Below, in pieces: positions 1-5,885 of a DNA stretch of 6,475 bases. Position 1 is the stretch's first letter, and every line of letters starts with the position of its first letter. The notes under the pieces are model-generated. The model had not been told where the DNA came from. It was given only the letters and a program-made list of their open reading frames with translations, and did not search any database. The stretch is taken from NCBI GenBank assembly GCA_030038035.1, contig JASHPP010000061.1, positions 1 to 6,475 on the forward strand, in the 5' to 3' direction. The stretch is from Trebonia sp. (GTDB lineage Bacteria; Actinomycetota; Actinomycetes; Streptosporangiales; Streptosporangiaceae). The translations under genes were made by a program, and so were the position numbers.

Positions 1-166
1 TGTTGCCGGCCCAGCGCAGGTTGGCGGTCGAGGTCTCCTCGGCGATGACGACGCAGTCGCCGCCCGGTCTGGCCAGCGCGAGCGCGCGCTCGACGGTGTC
101 CTGGGGAGACGCCCCGCCTGCGTTCGGCGTGCTGCCTTGCTCCGCCGGGGACCAAGCCTGGCTCAT
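1..166 (-). CDS. pmbA: TldE/PmbA-type metalloprotease subunit, N-terminal fragment (runs off left edge)
   Basis: Reading the minus strand from the ATG at 166-164 gives 55 codons before the window edge. It starts MSQAWSPAEQ and contains DTVERALALA followed by CVVIAEETSTANLRWAGN, which resembles the N-terminal region of actinobacterial TldE/PmbA proteins. TldE is the partner of TldD; in characterised systems the two form a heteromeric protease in which TldD carries the metal site and TldE lacks the HExxxH motif. That part of this protein lies outside the window, so the absence of the motif cannot be checked. The start overlaps the tldD stop as ATGA, which points to translational coupling. A Shine-Dalgarno-like GAAGG at 177-173 sits 6 nt before the ATG. 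Most of the gene is missing. The identification rests on this short N-terminus plus the adjacent tldD. Confidence 0.85.
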   Translation of the reverse strand, partial: MSQAWSPAEQGSTPNAGGASPQDTVERALALARPGGDCVVIAEETSTANLRWAGN

Positions 167-1686
167 GCGCCACCTTCTTCCGCCGTGTTGAGCACCCGGA
201 CCCCGCGGAAGAGCGCGGCAGGGGCGCCATGGCCGACCGGGGCGACCTGGCCTGGCTGGCCCTTGCCGCAGTTGAAAGCGCCGCCCAGCAGGTAGGTCTG
301 CGGTCCGCCGACCGACTCCATCGCGTTCCAGAACTCCGTGGTCGTCGCCTGGTAGGCGACGTCCTTGAGCTGCCCGTCAAGGCGCCCGTTCCTGATGCGG
401 AAGAACCGCTGGCCGGTGAACTGGAAGTTGTACCGCTGCATGTCGATGGACCAGGACTTGTCGCCGAGGATGTAGATGCCGTTCTCGACGCCGGCGATCA
501 GCTGCGCGGTGTCCGGCCCGCCAGGCGCAGGCTGCAGGGACACGTTCGCCATCCGCTGCAGCGGCATGTGGCCGGGCGAGTCGGCGAACGCGCACCCGTT
601 GGAGCGGCCGAACCCCTTGAGCCGGGCCATCCGCCGGTCCAGCTGGTAGCCGACGAGGACGCCGTTGCGTATCAGGTCCCAGGACTGGCCCGCCACGCCC
701 TCGTCGTCGTACCCGATCGTGGCCAGGCCGTGCGGCGCGGTCCGGTCGCCGGTGACGTTCATGACGCCCGATCCGTACTGCAGGGTGCCCAGCTTGTCGA
801 TGGTGGCGAACGACGTCCCCGCGTAGGCGGCCTCGTAGCCGAGGGCCCGGTCGAGTTCGGTCGCGTGACCGATGGACTCGTGGATGGTCAGCCACAGGTT
901 GGACGGCGCGATCACCAGGTCGTAGCGGCCCGCCTCGACGCTCGGCGCCGCCAGCTTGGCCTCGAGCAGCTCGGGGAGTTCGGCGAGCTCGGCGGGGAAG
1001 TCCCAGCCGCCCTGCCCGCCGGATGGGCTAGTCAGGTACTCCCAGCCGCGGCCCGCGGGGGGAGCGAGCGTGCGCATGTCGTCGAAGCCGGCGGGTGTGA
1101 CCGCGACGGCGGTGAGCTGCGGGTGCAGCCTGACCCGCTGCTGGGTGGCCGTGGTGGCGCCGTCGGTGTAGAACTTGCACTCCTTGATCTGGACCACGCT
1201 CGCGTCGGCGTGGGTGACCGCGTCGTGGGCGAGCAGCTGCGCGGACCACGCGCCGAGCAGGTCCACCTTGTCCTTGGGGGCGACCGTGAACGGGTCGATC
1301 TCGTACGCCGACACCCAGGTGACGTCGCCGTAGGGCGGCTCGGGAGCGAGCTCGATGTGTTCGGTGTTCATCGCGGCGGCCACCCGCGCGACCTCGACCG
1401 CGGTCCTCGCCGCGGCGGCCGCGGCATCAGGCGTCAGGTCGACGGTGGAGGCGAATCCCCAGGTCCCGTCCACGACGACGCGTACCGCCAGCCCGCTGTC
1501 GTCGGCGTCGGACAGGCTCTGCAGCCTGCCGTCGGACAGCCTGATCCACTGTCCCCTGATGCGCTCGACGCGGAAGTCGGCGTGCTGCGCGCCCAGCGTG
1601 CGCGCCTGGCCGAGCGCCGCGTCGGCCAGCGCCGTCAGCGGCAGGCCCGCGAATTCCGGATCGATCCGTGCGTTGCCATCACCCAC
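163..1686 (-). CDS. tldD: TldD-type zinc metalloprotease, 507 aa
   Basis: This is a cytoplasmic metallopeptidase of the TldD/PmbA (U62) family. Known members act with TldE on unfolded or modified peptides, for example in antitoxin turnover and maturation of some RiPPs. Visible evidence is the zinc-binding HESIGH (HExxxH) at residues 269-274 and a C-terminal FNCGKGQPGQ whose Cys473 fits the third metal ligand. The N-terminal fold is typical, with ALADAALGQARTLGAQHADF at residues 19-38 and GTWGFAS at 75-81. Length agrees with actinobacterial TldD (about 500 aa). I chose the GTG at 1686. The open frame extends upstream to an ATG at 1815, but those 43 residues do not look like the family and lie in the divergent promoter region. 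Upstream of the GTG there is only a weak AGG, while a TAGGTT box sits 7 nt before it, so a leaderless transcript is possible. The 3' end overlaps tldE by 4 nt. No RiPP precursor is visible nearby, so a housekeeping role is the simplest reading. Confidence 0.93.
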   Translation of the reverse strand: MGDGNARIDPEFAGLPLTALADAALGQARTLGAQHADFRVERIRGQWIRLSDGRLQSLSDADDSGLAVRVVVDGTWGFASTVDLTPDAAAAAARTAVEVARVAAAMNTEHIELAPEPPYGDVTWVSAYEIDPFTVAPKDKVDLLGAWSAQLLAHDAVTHADASVVQIKECKFYTDGATTATQQRVRLHPQLTAVAVTPAGFDDMRTLAPPAGRGWEYLTSPSGGQGGWDFPAELAELPELLEAKLAAPSVEAGRYDLVIAPSNLWLTIHESIGHATELDRALGYEAAYAGTSFATIDKLGTLQYGSGVMNVTGDRTAPHGLATIGYDDEGVAGQSWDLIRNGVLVGYQLDRRMARLKGFGRSNGCAFADSPGHMPLQRMANVSLQPAPGGPDTAQLIAGVENGIYILGDKSWSIDMQRYNFQFTGQRFFRIRNGRLDGQLKDVAYQATTTEFWNAMESVGGPQTYLLGGAFNCGKGQPGQVAPVGHGAPAALFRGVRVLNTAEEGGA

Positions 1687-1693
1687 GTGAACG

Positions 1694-1699
1694 AACCTA
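1694..1699 (-). promoter_or_regulatory. Candidate -10 box of tldD (TAGGTT)
   Basis: On the minus strand TAGGTT fits the actinobacterial -10 pattern TANNNT. It is followed by 7 nt and then the tldD GTG. If real, transcription would start within a base or two of the start codon and give a leaderless mRNA. No TTG-containing -35 is seen at 16-18 nt (GTCGGG or GGTCGG occupy that place), which weakens the call. Confidence 0.35.
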
Positions 1700-1731
1700 T
1701 TCCCCCCGGGCGACGACCCGACCGGGACCCC

Positions 1732-1766
1732 CCGGAAAAGGAGACGTTTTTCCGTGGATTTTCCGG
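1732..1766. promoter_or_regulatory. Operator-like cluster of CCGGAAAA / TTTTCCGG half-sites
   Basis: The divergent tldD/DUF4232 gap holds three related half-sites: CCGGAAAA at 1732-1739, TTTTCCG at 1748-1754 and TTTTCCGG at 1759-1766. The first pairs perfectly with the third (8 bp) and over 7 bp with the second. The second and third are direct repeats 11 bp apart, about one helical turn. This A/T-containing patch stands out in very GC-rich sequence and lies between two divergent genes, as expected for a regulator site. A competing RNA hairpin is an alternative. No known regulator consensus is recognised. Confidence 0.35.
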
Positions 1767-1836
1767 TGACGGCCCCCCTGGCGCGCAGGCCGATGCCGTG
1801 CTGCCGTAGAGGCACCAGAACATCAAGGCATCGACT

Positions 1837-1842
1837 AGGAGG
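1837..1842 (+). promoter_or_regulatory. Strong ribosome binding site (AGGAGG) deciding the DUF4232 start
   Basis: AGGAGG is a full match to the anti-Shine-Dalgarno core. Its spacer is 6 nt to the ATG at 1849 and 3 nt to the ATG at 1846, which favours the second of the two tandem ATG codons. Confidence 0.7.
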
Positions 1843-1848
1843 GCCATG

Positions 1849-2445
1849 ATGACCAGATGGACCGCCGGCATGCGGCGAATAGCAGTCGTGACAACCGCCG
1901 TCGCCGCCGCCGCGATCGCCCTGACGTGGGCGCTCGCCGCGACATCAAGCGCGGCGAGCCGCCCGGCCGCCAGGCTCGGGCCGGCGGATAACGCCCCGCG
2001 GTGCGACGCGTCCGACCTCGGCGTGTGGGTGCCGACGAACCAGACGAACGGCGCGGCGGGCACGCTGCTCATGCCGATCGAATTCACCAACCTGAGCCAC
2101 CACGCCTGCACCCTGCTCGGGTTCCCCGGCGTCTCGGCGATCGGCCCTGGCGGCCAGCAGCTCGGCAGCCCCGCCGCCTGGGAAACCTCCGTCAATCCCG
2201 TCCTTGTCACGCTCGCGCCGGGCGCGACCGCGTACGCGATGCTCGCGTACAGCGATGTCGTCACCGGCAACTGCCCGTCCAGGTACAAGCACACCGCGAT
2301 CGAGCTGCGCGTGTACCCGCCGGGCGAGACCACCCCGGACTACGCGTTCTGGTCGCTCGCGACCTGCGGCGCTCGTGGCCAGACGACCTTCATGCGGGTC
2401 CGGGTCATCGCGCCAGGGATCGGCGTGCTCGGGGACCTTGGCTAG
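1849..2445 (+). CDS. Secreted DUF4232 domain protein, 198 aa
   Basis: Function is unknown; this is an exported protein with the actinobacterial DUF4232 fold. Residues 2-10 are basic (TRWTAGMRR), then a hydrophobic Ala/Val-rich stretch runs to about residue 32 and small residues (ATSSAAS) suggest signal peptidase cleavage near 33-38. There is no lipobox cysteine. The mature part shows the family pattern: Cys52, a GAAGT motif at 69-73, IEFTNLSHHACTLLGFPGV around 77-95, and Cys142 and Cys173 near the end. The four cysteines could form two disulfides outside the cell. The start is ambiguous between adjacent ATGs at 1846 and 1849. AGGAGG at 1837-1842 is 6 nt from the second and only 3 nt from the first, so I chose 1849. 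The gene is divergent from tldD. I see no clear -10/-35 for it. A role in the cell envelope or exterior is inferred only from export. Confidence 0.88.
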   Translation: MTRWTAGMRRIAVVTTAVAAAAIALTWALAATSSAASRPAARLGPADNAPRCDASDLGVWVPTNQTNGAAGTLLMPIEFTNLSHHACTLLGFPGVSAIGPGGQQLGSPAAWETSVNPVLVTLAPGATAYAMLAYSDVVTGNCPSRYKHTAIELRVYPPGETTPDYAFWSLATCGARGQTTFMRVRVIAPGIGVLGDLG

Positions 2446-2472
2446 CCCCCTGGCGCCGCTGGCCCTTGGCCC

Positions 2473-2500
2473 TTGGCCTGCTGGGTGTTGGGGGTACGCT
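2473..2500 (+). promoter_or_regulatory. Candidate promoter of fabG-fabI (TTGGCC-16-TACGCT)
   Basis: TTGGCC at 2473-2478 (TTG plus C at the fifth position of the TTGACA consensus) is separated by 16 nt from TACGCT at 2495-2500, a good TANNNT -10. The predicted transcription start near 2507 would leave a leader of about 30 nt that includes the fabG Shine-Dalgarno site. The -35 overlaps a short tandem repeat, GGCCCTT twice then GGCC (2461-2478). The placement between the DUF4232 stop and fabG supports separate transcription of the fatty-acid genes. Confidence 0.5.
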
Positions 2501-2523
2501 CGGCTGGCGAGTTGATCGACGTG

Positions 2524-3241
<718 letters not shown>

Positions 3242-3271
3242 GCGGCACCCCACAACGGAAGCAGGACAGCG

Positions 3272-4036
3272 ATGGGAATCCTCGACGGCAAGCGGATCCT
3301 GGTGACCGGGGTGCTGACCGACGCATCGATCGCCTTCCACGTGGCCCGGGTCGCGCAGCAGGAGGGCGCGACGCTGGTGCTGACCGGGTTCGGCCGGCTG
3401 AGCCTGGTGGAGCGGATCGCCAGGCGCCTGCCGCAGCCGCCGCCGGTGCTCGAGCTTGACGTGACCAGCCCGGCGCACCTGGAGTCGCTCGCGTCGCGGG
3501 TCAGCGAGCACGTCGACGGTCTCGACGGCGTGGTGCACGCGATCGGCTTCGCCCCGCAGTCCGCGCTCGGCGGCAACTTCCTCGCCACCTCGTGGGAGGA
3601 CGTGGCCACCGCCGTGCACGTGTCCGCGTTCTCGCTCAAGTCGCTGGCGATGGCGGCGCTGCCGCTGATGCCCGGCGGCGGGTCGGTCGTCGGCCTCGAC
3701 TTCGACGCGAGCATGGCCTGGCCGGGCTACGACTGGATGGGCGTCGCCAAGGCGGGCCTTGAATCCTGCGCCCGCTACCTGGCCGCAGGCCTGGGACCGC
3801 AGCGGGTGCGGGTGAACCTGGTCGCGGCCGGGCCGCTGCGCACCATGGCGGCCAAGTCCATCCCTGGTTTTGACAGGTTCGAGGACGTCTGGTCGCAGCG
3901 GGCGCCCCTCGGGTGGTCGATCACCGACCCGGAGCCGGCGGCGCGGGCGTGCGTCGCGCTGCTTTCCGACTGGTTCCCGGCGACAACCGGGGAAATCGTG
4001 CACGTGGATGGCGGCGTGCACGCCGTCGGCGTCTGA
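3272..4036 (+). CDS. fabI: Enoyl-[acyl-carrier-protein] reductase (NADH), FabI/InhA type, 254 aa
   Basis: It catalyses the last step of each elongation round, reducing trans-2-enoyl-ACP with NADH, and is the counterpart of the isoniazid/triclosan target InhA/FabI. The start MGILDGKRILVTG matches InhA. Catalytic Tyr153 and Lys160 (YDWMGVAK, Tyr-x6-Lys) and the FDF-like GLDFD at 141-145 are present. AAGPLRT at 185-191 and QRAPLGW at 209-215 are InhA-like, and the protein ends near DGGVHAVGV. Two differences from M. tuberculosis InhA are visible. Residue 90 is Ala where InhA has Ser94. The substrate-binding loop after LRT is about 10 residues shorter than in InhA, which suggests ordinary chain lengths rather than very long mycolate precursors. 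The ATG at 3272 has AGGA at 3263-3266, 5 nt upstream. It follows fabG by 30 nt, is probably co-transcribed with it, and is followed by a possible terminator. Confidence 0.95.
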   Translation: MGILDGKRILVTGVLTDASIAFHVARVAQQEGATLVLTGFGRLSLVERIARRLPQPPPVLELDVTSPAHLESLASRVSEHVDGLDGVVHAIGFAPQSALGGNFLATSWEDVATAVHVSAFSLKSLAMAALPLMPGGGSVVGLDFDASMAWPGYDWMGVAKAGLESCARYLAAGLGPQRVRVNLVAAGPLRTMAAKSIPGFDRFEDVWSQRAPLGWSITDPEPAARACVALLSDWFPATTGEIVHVDGGVHAVGV

Positions 4037-4041
4037 CGTCG

Positions 4042-4101
4042 GGCAGCAGACCCCCCTGGCTGCCGCGCCCGGGCGGGCCGCGCCCGTACCGCCGCGTTTT
4101 T
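4042..4101 (+). terminator. Possible terminator after fabI (two hairpins then T-tract)
   Basis: GGCAGC (4042-4047) pairs with GCTGCC (4059-4064) around an 11-nt loop. CGGGCG (4070-4075) pairs with CGCCCG (4081-4086) around GGCCG. A run of five T follows at 4097-4101, 10 nt after the second stem. That spacing is longer than in a classical intrinsic terminator. The position between fabI and an independently promoted gene supports the call, and the T-run is unusual in this GC-rich DNA. It abuts the next gene's -35. Confidence 0.35.
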
Positions 4102-4102
4102 G

Positions 4103-4131
4103 TTGCGCTGGGCTGCGTTGGTCCCGATACT
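4103..4131 (+). promoter_or_regulatory. Candidate promoter of the DUF1707-FHA gene (TTGCGC-17-GATACT)
   Basis: TTGCGC at 4103-4108 and GATACT at 4126-4131 are separated by exactly 17 nt. GATACT keeps the conserved second A and last T of a -10 box. Seven nt after GATACT comes the ATG at 4139, so transcription would begin at about 4138. No Shine-Dalgarno sequence precedes the ATG, which agrees with leaderless translation. Confidence 0.5.
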
Positions 4132-4138
4132 CCATGTC

Positions 4139-4936
4139 ATGGGAGGTACTGCGCCTGAAGCCCCTACACAGCCTGATGCGCAGCCGGTCAGCGGTGTCCG
4201 GGCCTCCGACGCCGAGCGTGACGAGGTGGTCGCCAGGCTCACCGAGGAGTTCGCCGCGGGTCGCCTCTCCCAGGACACGTTCCTCTTCCGGATGAGCGCG
4301 GTGCTCCAGGCCCGGCATCAGGCGGACCTGCCGCCGCTGCTCGCCGACCTGCCGGAGGCGCCCGCGCCGTCGCCTGAGCCGGGCATCGGCGGAGCGGTCG
4401 CCCGCGTCCCCGCCGGGCCCGCGCCCGTGCCCGTCACGCCCGTGCCCGCCCTGCCGGAGCCGGGCGGCCCGCCGGCCGGGCGCCCGGCATCCCTGGTCAG
4501 CCGGCTGCGCTCGGCGCTGCCGCGGCGGATCTCGTCAGCGGCGTTCCAGCACGGGGATGCCACGGTCCGGCCGGGGGATGCCGCGGTCGCCGGCCTGCCG
4601 CCGGGCAGCGGTCCGGCTCGCAGGCTGACGGGCGGCATGGAGCGCGCCCCGCAGACACGGCGGCCGCTTCCCCTGCAGTTCCCGCGTGGCGACGGCACCC
4701 ACTTCAGCATCGGCAGGGACGCCAACTGCGACCTCGCGATCGCCGATATGACCGTGTCCCGTGTCCACGCCAGGCTCGAGCGCACCGAAGACGGCTGGCT
4801 GCTGACCGACCTCGCCTCCACCAACGGCACCCGGGTGAATGGCTGGCGGGTGCGCGGACAGGTGCGGGTGCGGGCGGGTGACCTGGTGAGCTTCGGCAAC
4901 GCCGAGTACTCGCTGAGCGCGGCCGACGGGATCTAG
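4139..4936 (+). CDS. DUF1707 and FHA domain protein, 265 aa
   Basis: Likely a cytoplasmic phosphothreonine-reading adaptor; specific partners are unknown. Residues about 19-72 form a DUF1707 (SHOCT-like) domain: VRASDAERDEVVARL, then GRLSQDTFLFRMSAVLQAR and LLADLP. Residues about 73-180 are a Pro/Ala/Gly/Arg-rich linker of low complexity with no membrane segment. Residues about 187-262 are a complete FHA domain with FSIGRDANCDL, MTVSRVHARLE (Ser208, Arg209, His210), STNGTRVNG (Asn229, Gly230) and a final GDLVSFGNAEYSL. The phosphopeptide-contacting GR, SRxH and NG signatures are all intact, so binding to a Ser/Thr-kinase product is expected from family knowledge. The start is the ATG at 4139. 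It has no Shine-Dalgarno site but sits 7 nt after a GATACT box; a TTG at 4100 would extend the frame into the terminator/promoter region and is not credible. The gene stands alone after fabI. A role in fatty-acid control is only a positional guess. Confidence 0.9.
   Translation: MGGTAPEAPTQPDAQPVSGVRASDAERDEVVARLTEEFAAGRLSQDTFLFRMSAVLQARHQADLPPLLADLPEAPAPSPEPGIGGAVARVPAGPAPVPVTPVPALPEPGGPPAGRPASLVSRLRSALPRRISSAAFQHGDATVRPGDAAVAGLPPGSGPARRLTGGMERAPQTRRPLPLQFPRGDGTHFSIGRDANCDLAIADMTVSRVHARLERTEDGWLLTDLASTNGTRVNGWRVRGQVRVRAGDLVSFGNAEYSLSAADGI
4553..4588 (+). repeat. 21-nt tandem repeat unit inside the linker of the FHA protein
   Basis: GGGGATGCCACGGTC at 4553-4567 recurs as GGGGATGCCGCGGTC at 4574-4588 (14 of 15 identical, period 21 nt). 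It encodes the in-frame seven-residue repeat GDATVRP / GDAAVAG. It looks like a local in-frame duplication in the unstructured linker, with no frame disruption. Confidence 0.5.
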
Positions 4937-4939
4937 GCG

Positions 4940-4959
4940 GCCGGCCGGAGCCAGCCGGC
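4940..4959 (+). terminator. Possible hairpin after the FHA gene, no T-tract
   Basis: GCCGGC at 4940-4945 can pair with GCCGGC at 4954-4959 around the 8-nt loop CGGAGCCA, starting 3 nt after the TAG stop. There is no T-run, so it could at most be a U-less actinobacterial-type terminator. GC-rich self-complementary words arise easily in this genome, so the evidence is weak. Confidence 0.25.
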
Positions 4960-4997
4960 GCGGACTGTGCCGCGTCCGCCCAATACGGGCAATGTTC

Positions 4998-5003
4998 TAA
5001 AGT
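4998..5003 (+). promoter_or_regulatory. Candidate -10 box of the phosphatase cluster (TAAAGT)
   Basis: TAAAGT fits TANNNT in a locally A/T-rich patch (AATGTTCTAAAGT) within the 75-bp gap. It ends 8 nt before the GTG at 5012, so the mRNA would begin about 2 nt before the start codon. No convincing -35 is seen. AGGAAG at 5005-5010 could instead act as a Shine-Dalgarno site if transcription begins further upstream; its spacing to the GTG is short. Confidence 0.35.
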
Positions 5004-5011
5004 CAGGAAGC

Positions 5012-5881
5012 GTGACAACAGTTCTGCTCGTCCGGCACGGCCTCACGGCCACGACGGGGCATGTGCTGACGGGCTGGCTGCCGGGCGTCGGCCTTGACGA
5101 GCGCGGGCGCGCGCAGGCGGTCGCGCTCGCGGCCCGGCTGGCGCCCGTCCCGCTCGACGCGATCGTGACCAGCCCGCTGGACCGCTGCCAGCAGACCACC
5201 GAACCGATCGCGGCCGCCCGCAACGGTCATCTGCCCACGATCGTCACCGATCCCCGGCTCGGGGAGTGCCACTACGGTGACTGGACGGGACGGACGCTGA
5301 AGGAGCTGGAGAAGGACCCGCTCTGGCCGGTCGTCCAGGCGCACCCGAGCGCGGTACGGTTCCCCGGGACCGAAGGCGAGTCGATGCTGGACATGCAGCA
5401 CCGGGCGGTCGCGGCGGTGCGGGAATGGAACGCCAGGCTCGGTAAGGACGCGACCTACCTGATCTGCTCGCACGGTGACGTCATCAAGGCGATCGTGGCG
5501 GACAGCCTGGGCCTGCACCTGGATCTGTGCCAGCGAATCCAGGCAGACCCCTGTTCGCTGACCGTGATCCGCTACACGCCGCTGCGGCCTTTCCTGCTCC
5601 GGCTGAACGACGTGGGAGGGGGCGTGGCGGACCTGCTGCCGCAGGCCGCCGCCGCCGCGCACGCCGGGCTCGACGTGGAGAGCGACGCCGTGATCGGCGG
5701 CGGAGCGGGCAGCAGCGTCAACCCGGCAACCGGGACAAACCCGGCAGGCGTGGCCGGCGCGGCGGCGAACGGCGCGGGCAGCCTCGCCGACGGCCCGGCC
5801 GGCGGCCCGGCGGCCAGTGGCGCAGCCGCCGGAATTCCGGCGGCCCCGACTAGTGACGGGCTGGCCGACAAGCGAGGATAG
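5012..5881 (+). CDS. Histidine phosphatase family protein, MSMEG_4193-type putative phosphomutase, 289 aa
   Basis: This is a member of the phosphoglycerate-mutase-like histidine phosphatase superfamily, cytoplasmic, with unknown physiological substrate. The catalytic core is intact: LLVRHG at 5-10 with Arg8 and phospho-accepting His9, SPLDRC at 54-59 with Arg58, LGECHYGDW at 83-91 with Glu85 as likely acid, and CSHGD at 152-156 with His154. The layout around HVLTGWLPGVGLDERGRAQA resembles the actinobacterial MSMEG_4193 subfamily rather than glycolytic GpmA. From about residue 205 the protein becomes an Ala/Gly/Pro-rich low-complexity tail of roughly 80 residues ending SDGLADKRG, beyond the catalytic domain. 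The start is the GTG at 5012, because VTTVLLVRHG places the first strand directly at the N-terminus; a longer frame from 4967 adds only unlike residues. DUF3090 follows after 4 nt, so the two are very likely co-transcribed. Confidence 0.92.
   Translation: MTTVLLVRHGLTATTGHVLTGWLPGVGLDERGRAQAVALAARLAPVPLDAIVTSPLDRCQQTTEPIAAARNGHLPTIVTDPRLGECHYGDWTGRTLKELEKDPLWPVVQAHPSAVRFPGTEGESMLDMQHRAVAAVREWNARLGKDATYLICSHGDVIKAIVADSLGLHLDLCQRIQADPCSLTVIRYTPLRPFLLRLNDVGGGVADLLPQAAAAAHAGLDVESDAVIGGGAGSSVNPATGTNPAGVAGAAANGAGSLADGPAGGPAASGAAAGIPAAPTSDGLADKRG
5874..5878 (+). promoter_or_regulatory. Ribosome binding site of the DUF3090 gene (GAGGA)
   Basis: GAGGA lies inside the last codons of the phosphatase gene and 7 nt before the ATG at 5886, supporting that start and tight translational linkage of the two genes. 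Confidence 0.6.
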
Positions 5882-5885
5882 GACT

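Noticed and set aside
229..1809. Plus-strand open frame of 526 codons opposite tldD
   Set aside because: It is the mirror of the tldD gene, Arg/Gly/Val-rich with no family features. Such long antisense frames are normal in very GC-rich coding DNA.
1687..1815. N-terminal extension of TldD to the ATG at 1815
   Set aside because: The extra 43 residues do not resemble TldD N-termini, and they overlap the half-site cluster and upstream region of the divergent gene. The GTG at 1686 gives the usual family length.
2459..2480. GGCCCTT tandem words as an attachment site or regulatory repeat
   Set aside because: It has only about 2.6 short GC-rich copies, most simply explained as chance or slippage near the fabG -35. 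No mobile-element genes are nearby.
4100..4138. TTG start extending the FHA protein by 13 residues
   Set aside because: It would begin within the T-tract after fabI and cover the putative promoter, with no ribosome binding site. The ATG at 4139 fits a promoter with 17-nt spacing.
4967..5011. Upstream start for the phosphatase at 4967
   Set aside because: Homology begins at VTTVLLVRHG (5012), and the added 15 residues cross the A/T-rich promoter-like patch.
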